A stretch of 64,000 bases of DNA from Mesorhizobium australicum WSM2073 (GCF_000230995.2 NC_019973.1:4168001-4232000), one strand, 5' to 3'. Numbered from the stretch's first letter, positions 43,153-51,839 are shown. Translations and numbers: made by a program. The notes: a model not told the origin generated them from the sequence alone.

Positions 43153-43851
43153 TCAGAGGTCCGGCGCAATCAAAATCTCGTGTCGGGCTTCATCGTGCGC
43201 GACCTGCGGCCAACGAACCAGCGAAGCTCGGCCGGCATCCGTGAGATCATAGAGACCACGCTCGACCCTTGCGAACCAGCCATAGACATTGTGCTGAAGA
43301 ATCTTCGGCGCGATCGACGTCAAGGCTTTCAGATCGCGCGGCCGTTTGGGGCCGTCCGCAAGCGCGGCGGCGCAGGCGAGGGCGCTCTGCCGGTAGGCGG
43401 TCATGATCGGAGTGCGCGATCCGCCGCCAGCGACAGGATCGCCGCGGCGGCGCTGATGCTCATCGACAAGGCGAGAACGCCGTCGCGCATTTTTGCGCGG
43501 TGCCTGGGCGACCGGACTGAGAAGCACTTCGACCCTGTCATTGGCGGTCACCGCGAGCAGGCCGAAGCCAAGCCGACGGCAGAGATTGCGGAACCTGGCA
43601 TCGCTTTCGCGCCCCTTGCCCCGCGCCGACATGCGCGCTGCCAGCCAAACTTCATCGCAAGCAGCCGCACGGTCGACGCCCTGCAAAACCAGTTCGAGAT
43701 TGAACTGCAGCTTCAGCTCGCAGATGACGACGATCGGCGGCTCTCCCTCGCGCAGCGCGACGATGTCGCAACCGCCGATTTCCCCTTTCACGACGAAGTC
43801 GAGGTTTTCGAGGAAGCGCTTCACCGGCGCGTAGAGTGAGGTCTCGTTCAT
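43153..43851 (-). CDS. DUF2161 protein with PD-(D/E)XK nuclease-like core
   Basis: 232 residues. The amino half has the restriction-nuclease pattern: D29 in GEIGGCDIVALREG, then VVICELKLQF with E45 and K47 at the spacing of D-x(n)-ExK enzymes, and SLYAPVKRFLE as the preceding helix. The rest carries helical DNA-binding-like segments (APKILQHNVYGWFARVERGLYDLTDAGRA, a winged-helix look). Often labelled DUF2161 or phosphodiesterase. Function unproven. No helicase or methylase is next to it. Confidence 0.8.
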   Translation of the reverse strand: MNETSLYAPVKRFLENLDFVVKGEIGGCDIVALREGEPPIVVICELKLQFNLELVLQGVDRAAACDEVWLAARMSARGKGRESDARFRNLCRRLGFGLLAVTANDRVEVLLSPVAQAPRKNARRRSRLVDEHQRRRGDPVAGGGSRTPIMTAYRQSALACAAALADGPKRPRDLKALTSIAPKILQHNVYGWFARVERGLYDLTDAGRASLVRWPQVAHDEARHEILIAPDL

Positions 43852-43905
43852 GCCTCGAGGCTTAGCCGATTCGCCATGAAAGGCCTCGGCACCGTGGCCC
43901 CGAAC

Positions 43906-44745
43906 TCATCTGTCGACATGCTCGATGCCCGGCGTGTCCGGCAACCAGCCTGCTTCGACGCTCGGCGCTGCCCGTTTCGACGGCTTCCTGTGAGGCAAGA
44001 ACGGATAGCCGAGCTGGCCGAAATAGCTGGAGGGGATGGGATCATCGACGCCGTATTTCTCGGGCAGCTTGTTGCCGGTGGCATTGTAGGTGCCGAATAT
44101 CACGTCGAGGAACGGCAATTGGCCGGCGAAGTTCTTGTCGTAGGCTGTGCGCTGGTTGGCATGGTGCCAGCGATGGAACTGCGGGCTGGCAATCAACCAC
44201 TTGAAGGGGCCGAACGCAATCCGCAGGTTTGAATGAACAAGCATCGTGTGGCCGAAGTAGATAAGCGAAAAGACGGCGAGTGAGGCGTCGGAGAAGCCAA
44301 GGAGGTAGATCGGCGTCAACGATATTGCCTTTGTGACGATCGCGTCGACCGGGTGGGAATGGAAAGCGCCGAGCCAGTCCAGCTCCTCAATGCCATGGTG
44401 TATCGCATGGAATTTCCAGAGAGCGGGGATTTTATGGAAGGCCCGATGCGCCCAATAGACGCCGATATCGGTGATCAGGATCATTTCCGCAACCTGCAGC
44501 CAGATGGGCTGGCCGCTGACGGCCCGCGTTACCGATTGCGGGACAAGGATCGCGGCGGCTTCGAGGGTGCCGAGCGCCATCATGGCCATGGCTGCCTTTA
44601 TGACGAAGGTGTTGAACAGCACATAAATCAGATCGACATCCAAGCCTTTGCGGAGGACCTTCTGCGGCTGCTCGGCAAACAGATGTTCGAACGGAATGAA
44701 GATCAGCGCACAGATCAAAAGCGCCTTGATGCCAAAGATGTCCAT
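43906..44745 (-). CDS. Sterol desaturase / fatty acid hydroxylase family membrane protein
   Basis: 279 residues with four to five membrane segments. The eight-histidine diiron motifs are present: HRAFH in WAHRAFHKIPALW, HAIHHG, the HSHPVD loop, and HRWHH in SPQFHRWHHAN, so it is a membrane-bound diiron oxygenase. In rhizobia, relatives hydroxylate lipid A acyl chains, ornithine lipids or carotenoids. The substrate here is unknown. The 380 bases upstream hold no gene. Confidence 0.88.
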   Translation of the reverse strand: MDIFGIKALLICALIFIPFEHLFAEQPQKVLRKGLDVDLIYVLFNTFVIKAAMAMMALGTLEAAAILVPQSVTRAVSGQPIWLQVAEMILITDIGVYWAHRAFHKIPALWKFHAIHHGIEELDWLGAFHSHPVDAIVTKAISLTPIYLLGFSDASLAVFSLIYFGHTMLVHSNLRIAFGPFKWLIASPQFHRWHHANQRTAYDKNFAGQLPFLDVIFGTYNATGNKLPEKYGVDDPIPSSYFGQLGYPFLPHRKPSKRAAPSVEAGWLPDTPGIEHVDR

Positions 44746-45124
44746 CTATCGCCCAGCCTGTCGCCGGCACGCCGCCAGCGCTTCAACTCCTCAGCAGAAC
44801 CACATCTCCCTTTCCAAAGGCTGAAGGGATCTCCGATAATGCTTATGGCCGGCATGTGATCGCCACCGATGTCGTAAGACCGCGAGACGCGTACCGATCG
44901 TCCTTGCGAAGGGCGTACGCAGCCATCTGTCCTTGTGTCACATCGGTGTCGCAACCGCGCGATATCTGGACAATGCGCGCTTGTCGAACGCAGCGCAACG
45001 CGCGTCCTTCCAGGACTAACCCCTCCGGTCCCTGCCGGCGGGGTTTCTCATTTTCAGAACCATATTGTCGGTCGCGAGTTGTCCTTGCTATTGTGGCATT
45101 GCGGTCAGCGCAGGGACGCCCATC
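44746..45124. other. Gap with a terminator-like hairpin but no gene
   Basis: The 379 bases before the small 45125 gene have no supported reading frame. They contain several GC-rich inverted segments and a T-tailed hairpin at 45018-45047 that does not follow any annotated forward gene, so a small RNA in this gap is possible. I could not find a convincing promoter. Confidence 0.45.
45018..45047 (+). terminator. Orphan rho-independent-type hairpin
   Basis: AACCCC and GGGGTT, with inner CCGG/CCGG and one mismatch, form the stem of a hairpin followed by TTCTCATTTT. It reads on the forward strand but no coding gene ends upstream of it, so it may end an unannotated small RNA. Confidence 0.6.
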
Positions 45125-45358
45125 ATGGATGCAAGCGAAATGAGTGCGATCGGCGATACCCTCATGAGGATCGTCACGCCCGACATGTCTCCCAAGCAGC
45201 TCGTCAAGGCTGCCCAGAAAGCGCACCCCAAGGCCTCCAAGAAGGATATCGCCAGAGCAGCCTTCTTTTCGATCATCGCGAACGCCGACCGGGACATCGG
45301 CAAGGCCAGGAACCTGCAGGCGTTTGCCATCGCGGAGCGTACACAGCAGTCCGACTGA
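45125..45358 (+). CDS. Small protein of unknown function
   Basis: 77 residues from the ATG at 45125 (GGGACGCCC upstream). Basic and helical: LVKAAQKAHPKASKKDIARAAFFSIIANADRD repeats Lys/Ala heptads, with a hydrophobic FFSIIANA core. The codon pattern (third-position G/C) is consistent with real coding, and the frame closes cleanly. I do not recognise the family; no cysteines, signal peptide or motifs. Confidence 0.55.
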   Translation: MDASEMSAIGDTLMRIVTPDMSPKQLVKAAQKAHPKASKKDIARAAFFSIIANADRDIGKARNLQAFAIAERTQQSD

Positions 45359-45861
45359 GCAAGGTGGCGACCTTCGCCTTTGTGCAACATGCGGGCGGCC
45401 CGGCGAGGAGGGGTGGGACGCCGCCGGGCCTGACCAGCGGTGTTGGGTTGGGATGATTACCCGCCAGCTTGACCGTTAATACGCCAGCTTCCAGAAACGG
45501 CATCATTCAAACGGCGGGAGACGGTCGGGTTGCACCAAGCGTCGGGGCCACCAGACGAACGCGCAGCGAAAAGCGACCGAGCCAAGAAATCTGGCTGACA
45601 TGTCTCCGGCTAAAAGCCAAATAGCAAACGCCGATCGTTTGCCGGGGCGGAGCGGTTGCGGCGGCTGTTGGGCTAACCCGCTATCTCACGGTCCCGTCAT
45701 CAGGGAACCAATCCGCTGCCGATCTGTTGTTTTGGCAGCGTGGAGATGTCCCCTCAACTCCTAGCCGAATGGCCCGCTGCGCTCCTCCCGGAGGCGGCGG
45801 GCTTTGCTTTGTTGGAACCCGAGCCCCCCGACTTTGTTTTGGTAGAGAACAGGAGGCGCAT
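45359..45861. other. Sparse region with a hairpin before the small 45862 gene
   Basis: The 503 bases between two tiny genes show no reliable coding. A T-tailed hairpin at 45772-45812 with stem GCCCGC/GCGGGC and inner CTCC/GGAG sits about 50 bases before the next gene. The rest is ordinary GC-rich sequence; I see no RNA gene or repeat I can name. Confidence 0.4.
45772..45812 (+). terminator. Terminator-like hairpin in sparse region
   Basis: GCCCGC (45772-45777) pairs with GCGGGC (45797-45802), with inner CTCC (45782-45785) and GGAG (45790-45793), and TTTGCTTTG follows. It precedes rather than follows a coding gene, so it could be an attenuator or the end of a small RNA. Confidence 0.5.
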
Positions 45862-46041
45862 GTGGAGCCGAAGTCATCACGCGAACTGCCAGGTCCAGAA
45901 CCCCGCAAGGACCGAGGAAGGGACACCCGAAAAGCGGTTGCCAAAACACCTGACAAGACCAATGACTGGGACCGTGATGCCGTGCATGGAGATGGCGACA
46001 CGATCGACATTCAGCCTGAGCCGGGCGTGGAGTCGAAATAG
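45862..46041 (+). CDS. Tiny hydrophilic protein, unknown function
   Basis: 59 residues from the GTG at 45862, with a perfect AGGAGG five bases upstream, which is the main reason for calling it. The sequence is highly charged (LPGPEPRKDRGRDTRKAV, KTNDWDRDAVHGDGDTIDI) and acidic toward the end, without cysteines or hydrophobic stretches, so it is likely an intrinsically disordered cytoplasmic protein. A hairpin lies 84 bases past the stop. No family recognised. Confidence 0.5.
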   Translation: MEPKSSRELPGPEPRKDRGRDTRKAVAKTPDKTNDWDRDAVHGDGDTIDIQPEPGVESK

Positions 46042-46448
46042 CCGTCTACGGTTGGGTCGACCCCGCAACCAACTTCGCCGCCCATCGTTGACCTATGCTG
46101 GTTGATCCCAGCACTCCAGAACTTGCCCGCCGGTTCCCACCTGGCGGGCCTTTTGCTGGTGGGTTGAAAAATATGTGCCGGTCATGAAGGTTCGGAACTG
46201 GTCCGCTTCCCTGTTATCGGTTCGCCCCTTTGAACTGCCTCCTGTCCCGGCCGAAGGCTTTTGCACCCGCGCAGCTGGGAGGTGCCGCCATTGGAACCAG
46301 CCGGGAAACAACGCGGTCGGCACGGCGATAGTCCAGAGGGAACAAGCGATTGCTAACGCATAGCAGTTGGCCGTGACATCATCACAATGACGGACGACTT
46401 ACCCCGCCACATGTGAAAGCTTCACAGGGCGTATGAGGGGAATGGCCG
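46042..46448. other. Gap containing one T-tailed hairpin
   Basis: 407 bases with no supported gene; short frames here lack ribosome sites and family resemblance. The hairpin at 46125-46155 is the only structured element I can support, and probably ends the transcript of the tiny 45862 gene. Confidence 0.4.
46125..46155 (+). terminator. Rho-independent terminator
   Basis: GCCCGCC and GGCGGGC form a seven-base stem around an eleven-base loop, followed by CTTTTG. It is 84 bases after the stop of the tiny 45862 gene and could end that message. Confidence 0.65.
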
Positions 46449-46658
46449 GTGAAGGATCAAATTGTCGGATCACTTCGGTATCATCCGAAGCCTAAATGCA
46501 TCGCGTGGCTCCCAGCGTCAGCAACGCTGGAAACTGAGCGAACCGAGCGAGACGCCAAGACCGCTGGCCTCAGGCGACTGAGGGCTTATTCGGAATGGCT
46601 CGTTCGCGACGATCTAGCCTCGATGCGCGATCAGGTAGACTGCTCGGCTCTTCTGTAG
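46449..46658 (+). CDS. Possible small protein, unknown function
   Basis: 69 residues from GTG at 46449 with GAGGGG twelve bases upstream. The sequence is basic and mixed (SLRYHPKPKCIAWLPASATL, RRLRAYSEWLVRDDL). Nothing identifies a family; the evidence is an open frame with a plausible start, so it may be chance. Confidence 0.3.
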   Translation: MKDQIVGSLRYHPKPKCIAWLPASATLETERTERDAKTAGLRRLRAYSEWLVRDDLASMRDQVDCSALL

Positions 46659-47246
46659 AGTGTCAGCCGGCTGTGGCACGGCCCACGCCTTGCGAGAGGG
46701 AGCTAGAGCAGGACTCGCTGCTATAGCGCTTCCCATTGCCGTTTGCCGTTTGCGGGCTGTCTGGCGCTGGCGATGTCATCGAAGGCGCATTCCATGCTCA
46801 GAGCATAAATCGAAACGGATTCGCTATCAGTCTCCTGTTTGTCACGCTGAGCGGGCTGGCTCCGCCGGCGGGCTTTTTTTGGCTCCTATGACGTCCTGCG
46901 GTTTTTTGAACCGGGCGCGCTAGGTGGAATGATGCGGAACAGTGGAATCGTTCGTTCTAGTTGCAACAACTGCAGTAACGGTTGATTCAACCATTGCTGG
47001 TATTCCATTTATGGTGGCGGCTCCGACAGTGCGGCGGGGGCTGGGTTGCCGGAGCCGCCTGCGCAGTCCGGTTGGGATTTGACCGCGCTGTCTCAGAATA
47101 GGACAGCGCGGTCAATGATTCGTTAATCGTGACAGTTTCGCCGGTCGGGCGTCAGCAGTAATCTGTAGCTTTCGACGATGGCAATGATCGCCTTGGACGC
47201 AATTCCGTGTGTCGGAGGCGGCCCGCCGGCTTGCGTTTCTCCAGTT
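46659..47246. other. Sparse region with a 14-bp stem hairpin
   Basis: 588 bases with no supported gene. A GC-rich stretch at 46850-46880 ends in TTTTTTT (GCTGGC/GCCGGC wobble stem), a weak terminator candidate. The one strong element is the perfect hairpin at 47079-47115, described separately. Otherwise I see nothing nameable. Confidence 0.4.
47079..47115. other. Perfect 14-bp stem hairpin
   Basis: TTGACCGCGCTGTC (47079-47092) and GACAGCGCGGTCAA (47102-47115) pair without mismatch around a nine-base loop. It lies beyond the end of the reverse-strand 47247 gene. No T tract follows on either strand; it may be a transcript end, an RNA element or a relic of a mobile element. Confidence 0.6.
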
Positions 47247-47462
47247 TTATTGCGCTCTCGCCTCAACCCTCTCAAGGCACTGAACGGGAATATTAGGCCA
47301 TGTCGCCTTGGCGCATTCCGATGCCGTAACGGCCACCACGGGCTCGCCTTGCACACTGGCCGCTTGGGTAGGCGTGGATGCTAGGAGGAATGTTTGCGTC
47401 AGGAGGGCTGACAAGGCTGCAACTTGAACAAGCACGGCGGCAAAGGCGATTTTCTTGAGCAT
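47247..47462 (-). CDS. Small exported protein, rhizobial type
   Basis: 71 residues. Residues 1-34 are a long signal peptide ending TQAA; the short mature part has the pair of cysteines in ECAKATWPNIPVQCLERVE, a pattern that recurs in many small exported proteins of rhizobia, probably forming one disulfide. Function unknown. The frame starts with ATG and ends cleanly in TGA; the ribosome site is weak. Confidence 0.6.
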   Translation of the reverse strand: MLKKIAFAAVLVQVAALSALLTQTFLLASTPTQAASVQGEPVVAVTASECAKATWPNIPVQCLERVEARAQ

Positions 47463-47710
47463 GCCGAGAGAACGCGGTGGATAGCTACCGGTTCCCTGTG
47501 CCCACCATGCCCAAAATCATCGTGAATGGTAACTACGAGACGCTTTACGGCCCTTGCAGTCACCCCTTATCGGCTCTCAAATCGGCGGCCCCAGATGCCC
47601 GTGTCGAACTCGACCATGGCACCCGCGGATGATTGGTGAAGATGTTGCGGCACCATCGCAGCCAAGCGGGCTGGGGATAGCGGTGGGGTCCCTATCTGAT
47701 TCATATGCCC

Positions 47711-48992
47711 TTCCCGAGAGATGGGTGACAGTTCATTCCGGATAGATGGGTTACACTTTCGGCCCTTTGCAAGGAGAGCAAGGTGCCTTGGAAGGAGTGT
47801 AACGTCATGGACGAGCGGCTGAAGTTCGTCGCGCGGCTGCTGGACGGCGAGAAGATGGCCGTGCTTTGCCGTGAGTTCGATATCTCGCGCAAGACCGGCT
47901 ACAAGATCCTCACGCGCTACAATGATAGCGGCTTGGAGGGGCTGACGGATCGATCGCGCCGGCCCTACCGCCATGCCAATCAGCTTCCGTTTCAAATCGA
48001 GAAGCTGATTGTGCGTCTGAAGCAAGACAAGCCGACTTGGGGTGCGCCGAAGATACGCGAGCGGCTGGCCCGGCTATATCCGGATGTGCACCGGCCCGCG
48101 ATTTCGACCGTGCACGCCGTGCTCGACCGGCACGGGATGGTCGAGCACCGCAAGCGAAGGCGCAACAGGGCGACGGGAACACCGCTTTCCAACGGCTGTC
48201 GGCCCAACGATCTTTGGTGTGCCGACTACAAGGGCGAGTTCATGCTCGCCGATCGGCGCTATTGCTATCCGCTGACGATCACCGACTTCGCCAGCCGTTA
48301 TCTCATCGCCTGCGAGGCGCTGTCGACCACGAAGGAAGCCTATGCCTTCACCGTGTTCGAAAGGGTTTTCAAGGAGTTCGGCCTGCCCAGCGCGATCAGG
48401 ACCGACAATGGTGTTCCCTTCGCCAGCCCCAATGCGCTGTTCAACCTCAGCAAACTGTCGGTCTGGTGGCTGCGCCTGGGCATCGACATCGAGCGCATCA
48501 AACCGGGCTGCCCGCAGCAGAACGGGCGCCATGAACGCATGCACCTGACCCTGAAGAAGGAAACCACCAAACCGGCAGGCGCCAACTTTCTGCAGCAGCA
48601 GGCCAGGTTCGATGACTTCATCGACGAGTTCAACTCAGAACGCCCCCACCAGGCCCTCGGCATGGACTGTCCGGCAGAGCGTTACGCACCCTCAACGCGA
48701 CCCTATGCCGGCCTGCCAGATCTCGATTATCCGTTTCACGACAAGGCTGTCATCGTCACTACCTGCGGCCGCATCTGCTATAACAGAAAGAAGATCAACC
48801 TCAGCCTCGTTTTCGCCGGCCAGAGCGTCGGCATCAAACAGGTCGAGGACCATATCTGGCTGGCTAGCTTCATGGACTATGATTTGGGATATTTCGACGA
48901 TGAGACATGCAGGCTCGAACCACTCCAAAACCCCTTCGGGCCAAAAGTGTTACCCATGTCTCCGGTATAAACCGTAACCTATGTGTCCGGAA
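47711..48992 (+). mobile_element. IS481-type insertion sequence (about 1.28 kb)
   Basis: The left end carries TTCCCGAGAGATGGGTGACAG then, about 25 bases on, a similar ATTCCGGATAGATGGG unit. The right end has, in reverse, TTCCGGACACATAGGTTACGG and TACCGGAGACATGGGTAACA. So each end holds two tandem copies of a transposase-binding-like motif (TCCGGA-x2-AT-GGGT-AC). The outer boundaries are approximate and I could not see a target duplication. The single transposase gene fills the interior. The right end is 17 bases from a tRNA-Ser gene. Confidence 0.8.
47783..48970 (+). CDS. IS481-family transposase (intact)
   Basis: 395 residues from the GTG at 47783 (AAGGAG upstream), the family-typical MPWKE opening. 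A helix-turn-helix at about 25-55 (LCREFDISRKTGYKILTRY) is followed by the TDRSRRP linker and the DDE core: D in WCADYKGEF, D in IRTDNGVPF, E in GRHERMHLT. Catalyses cut-and-paste or copy movement of the element. All catalytic residues and the carboxyl end are present, so it may be active. Confidence 0.92.
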   Translation: MPWKECNVMDERLKFVARLLDGEKMAVLCREFDISRKTGYKILTRYNDSGLEGLTDRSRRPYRHANQLPFQIEKLIVRLKQDKPTWGAPKIRERLARLYPDVHRPAISTVHAVLDRHGMVEHRKRRRNRATGTPLSNGCRPNDLWCADYKGEFMLADRRYCYPLTITDFASRYLIACEALSTTKEAYAFTVFERVFKEFGLPSAIRTDNGVPFASPNALFNLSKLSVWWLRLGIDIERIKPGCPQQNGRHERMHLTLKKETTKPAGANFLQQQARFDDFIDEFNSERPHQALGMDCPAERYAPSTRPYAGLPDLDYPFHDKAVIVTTCGRICYNRKKINLSLVFAGQSVGIKQVEDHIWLASFMDYDLGYFDDETCRLEPLQNPFGPKVLPMSPV

Positions 48993-49008
48993 CGGACCAT
49001 AGACGTTA

Positions 49009-49098
49009 TGGCGGAGGGAGTGGGATTCGAACCCACGGTGAACTTGCGCCCACGCCGGTTTTCAAGACCGGTGCCTTAAACCGCTCGGCCATCCCTCC
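49009..49098 (-). tRNA. tRNA-Ser, anticodon TGA, CCA end encoded
   Basis: Reverse strand folds with acceptor GGAGGGA/TCCCTCC, D-arm GGCCGAGCGGTTTAAGGC, anticodon loop CTTGAAA giving TGA, a long variable arm GTGGGCGCAAGTTCAC and T-arm GGGTTCGAATCCC, the class II layout of serine tRNAs. CCA is encoded. Length 90. Confidence 0.97.
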
Positions 49099-49361
49099 AG
49101 CGACTGCCGGCCACTGCTCTAGTGTGCCCGGCAAAGGCCTGTCAACCGGCTTGCATGAGCAGGTCGCTCCCTGAGCCTAGGACAGGACAGGCGGCGTCAC
49201 AATCTTGCCCGGTTCCGGCCACAATCGGTTAATACCGTGATAAACAATTCCTGCGCACAAAGGATCGGGGTTCGAGGCGTCGTTGGCATTGTCGAGTGAG
49301 TGCTTTGGCTCCTCTGATGGTCGGATGCGACGTCTTCATGAGATTTAGGGGGCAATCAAGA

Positions 49362-50582
49362 ATGCAGGCTGTGACGCACCCGCGTCTTCGTCGCGTTGCC
49401 ACGGTTGCGTTGCTTGCAGCGTCGGCTGCATTGCTCGCCGCTTGCGCGTCGCAGCCCGAGCCGAAAGGGATGGTCTACAAGAAGACCCGCTCCAAGGAAT
49501 ATTTCGCCGAGACCGAATATGGGGTGAAGGCCAGTCCGCGCGCTGCCTTCATGCGGCGCGGCGGCGGTCGCGACCAGCTTGGCAAGCCCTATCAGGTGCG
49601 CGGCAAGTGGTATTATCCCAAGGAAGACAAGAAGTACGCCAAGGTGGGTCTGGCATCATGGTATGGCGACGCCTTCCATGGCCGGCTGACCGCCAATGGC
49701 GAAGTCTACGACATGGCGCATCTGACGGCGGCGCATCCGACCATGCCGCTGCCCAGCTATGCCCGCGTCACCAACCTCGAAACCGGCAGTTCGGTCATCG
49801 TGCGCGTCAATGACCGCGGCCCCTACCATGAGGGCCGCATCATCGACGTCTCGGAGCGAGCCGCGCAGATGCTGGACTACGACAAGGTCGGTACCGCGAA
49901 GGTGAAGGTCGAATATGTCGGCCGCGCGCCGCTCGACGGCAATGATGACCAGTACCTGATGGCCTCTTACCATCCAGGCAACCGCATACCGGACCCATCG
50001 GACGGCCTGCCGACCGGCGTCATGGTGGCCATGAACGGGCCTTCGCCGAGCCTTCCGGTCGGCGCGGCCGCCGTGCCGTTTCCAGGTCAGCTGACGGATG
50101 CCGCGGCACCGATGCAGGGACGGATGGCCGCGCAGCCGGCCTTCGGCGATCCGGCGCTGCCCGATTTTGGACCGATCGTGCCGGAACGGCCGCAGATCAG
50201 CCTGCCGCCGCAATCGCCGTTCGCCATGGCGTCGCTGTCCTATGCGGATGAACGCGTCCATCGCGCGGATGTCTTTGCCGCTCTGGACGACAGCGGCATG
50301 TCGCCCGCAGACATCCTGCGGTCGTGGAAAAACACCGGCCGCCAAGCGGCGCCATCCAGTGCCGACTATGTCGCCGCCGGCACGTTCGACGACGCCACCG
50401 AAGCCACACGTGTGGCCTCGGCACTAAAGCCCTTCGGCAGAATAGAAATCCAGCGCTCCGATCTCGACGGCAATGACTGGTATGCGGTCAACCTCTATCC
50501 GGACGGCCATGGCGGTCTGGACGAGTTGCTGAAGGCGGCGTGGTCTCATGGCGCGCCCGACGCGCTGGTCGTGCGCGACTGA
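49362..50582 (+). CDS. rlpA: Septal ring lytic transglycosylase RlpA, lipoprotein with SPOR-like tail
   Basis: 406 residues from the ATG at 49362 (GGGGGC about ten bases upstream); ATG at 49338 is an alternative. A lipoprotein signal peptide ends at LLAAC. The double-psi beta-barrel (RlpA) domain covers KVGLASWYGDAFHGRLTANG through RVNDRGPYHEGRIIDVSERAA, with the catalytic-type Asp in NDRGPY. A Pro/Ala-rich linker leads to a SPOR-like region ending APDALVVRD. The protein cuts denuded glycan strands at the division septum of the outer membrane/periplasm. First gene of the conserved cluster. Confidence 0.9.
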   Translation: MQAVTHPRLRRVATVALLAASAALLAACASQPEPKGMVYKKTRSKEYFAETEYGVKASPRAAFMRRGGGRDQLGKPYQVRGKWYYPKEDKKYAKVGLASWYGDAFHGRLTANGEVYDMAHLTAAHPTMPLPSYARVTNLETGSSVIVRVNDRGPYHEGRIIDVSERAAQMLDYDKVGTAKVKVEYVGRAPLDGNDDQYLMASYHPGNRIPDPSDGLPTGVMVAMNGPSPSLPVGAAAVPFPGQLTDAAAPMQGRMAAQPAFGDPALPDFGPIVPERPQISLPPQSPFAMASLSYADERVHRADVFAALDDSGMSPADILRSWKNTGRQAAPSSADYVAAGTFDDATEATRVASALKPFGRIEIQRSDLDGNDWYAVNLYPDGHGGLDELLKAAWSHGAPDALVVRD

Positions 50583-50675
50583 TCCAGCGCCGGTTTGCGC
50601 CCGGCAGTTGATCCCTCACCGAAAAAGCCCGATAGTTTCGGGACGCCGGAGGGGCCGGCCAACGGGTCGATTTTC

Positions 50676-51839
50676 ATGCAGTTTCGCTTGCTACAGCCTT
50701 TCGCCGTTTTTTTTCTCCTCAGCCTCCTGCTTACGCTTTCGCCGGCCCAAGCGCAGCTTTTCGAGACCAAGGCCGCGCAAGCCTTCATGATCGATGCCGA
50801 TACCGGCACGGTGCTGTTTTCGAAAGATGCCGATAAACCCATTCCGCCGGCTTCGATGGCCAAGCTGATGACGATGGAAGTGGTTTTCAACGCCCTCAAA
50901 TCCGGGCGCCTCAAACTCGACGATACGTTCGTGGTCAGCGAAAACGCCTGGCGCAAAGGTGGCGCGCCGTCGGGGACCTCGACGATGTTCGCCAAGCTCA
51001 AATCGGCGATCCGGCTCGAGGACCTGATCCAGGGGGTGACCGTGCAGGCCGCCAATGACGGCTGTATCGTCATCGCCGAAGGCATGGCCGGATCCGAGGA
51101 CAATTTTGCCGGAGAGATGACCGAACGTGCGCGCCAGATCGGCCTCAAGACGTCGACTTTCGTGAACTCCACTGGCCTGCCGGCCGACGGCCAGCAGACA
51201 AACGTGCGCGAATTGGCGCAGCTCGCCCTGCATCTATGGCGCGAATACCCCGATTTCTACCGGTATTACGGGTTGAAGGATTTCACCTGGAACAAGATCT
51301 CGCAGAGGAACCGCAACCCGTTGCTGGCGATGGACATCGGCGCCGACGGCCTGGCTGTCGGCGCAAGCGAGACATCCGGTTTTGGCATCGTGGCTTCGGC
51401 CAGCCACAACGGCACGCGGGTGATCGCGGCGATGAGCGGGCTGGCAAATGACAAGGAGCGCGCAGAAGAGGCACGCAAACTGCTCGATTGGGGCGTTCGC
51501 TCGTTCGAGAAGACCGAAATCTTCGCCAAGGACGAGGTGGTCGGAGAGGCCCAGGTTTTTGGCGGCATGAAATCCGGCGTGACGCTCAAGGCAAAAGGTC
51601 CGATCGACATCTTCCTGCCGATCACCAACCGCGACAAGCTGACGGCCAGGATCATCTACACCGGCCCGGTCGCGGCACCGGTGGAGGAGGGGCAGCCGGT
51701 GGGCGCACTGCGCGTCTGGATCGGCGACACGCTGAGCCAGGAGACACCGTTGTTCGCCGCCGAGTCGATCAGCGTCGGCACGTTGCCGCAACGCGCTCTC
51801 GATGCCGTCAAGGAACTGGCGATCGGGTGGCTTCGATAG
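50676..51839 (+). CDS. DacF/DacA-type D-alanyl-D-alanine carboxypeptidase homologue with altered motifs
   Basis: 387 residues from the ATG at 50676. A signal peptide (1-26, ending AQAQ) precedes the SxxK motif SMAK with S60 and K63. The SxN position reads A125-A126-N127 (QAANDG), and the KTG position reads A227-V228-G229 ([11 protein letters not shown]). A C-terminal PBP5_C-like domain follows. Only one of the three active-site motifs is kept, so activity is doubtful, or the protein is a scaffold. In the cluster it sits between rlpA and tmk. Confidence 0.85.
   Translation: MQFRLLQPFAVFFLLSLLLTLSPAQAQLFETKAAQAFMIDADTGTVLFSKDADKPIPPASMAKLMTMEVVFNALKSGRLKLDDTFVVSENAWRKGGAPSGTSTMFAKLKSAIRLEDLIQGVTVQAANDGCIVIAEGMAGSEDNFAGEMTERARQIGLKTSTFVNSTGLPADGQQTNVRELAQLALHLWREYPDFYRYYGLKDFTWNKISQRNRNPLLAMDIGADGLAVGASETSGFGIVASASHNGTRVIAAMSGLANDKERAEEARKLLDWGVRSFEKTEIFAKDEVVGEAQVFGGMKSGVTLKAKGPIDIFLPITNRDKLTARIIYTGPVAAPVEEGQPVGALRVWIGDTLSQETPLFAAESISVGTLPQRALDAVKELAIGWLR

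Noticed and set aside
44930..44966. Sigma-70 promoter for a possible small RNA (CTTGTG ... GATATC)
   Set aside because: The spacing between the hexamers is about 22 bases, too long for a confident call.
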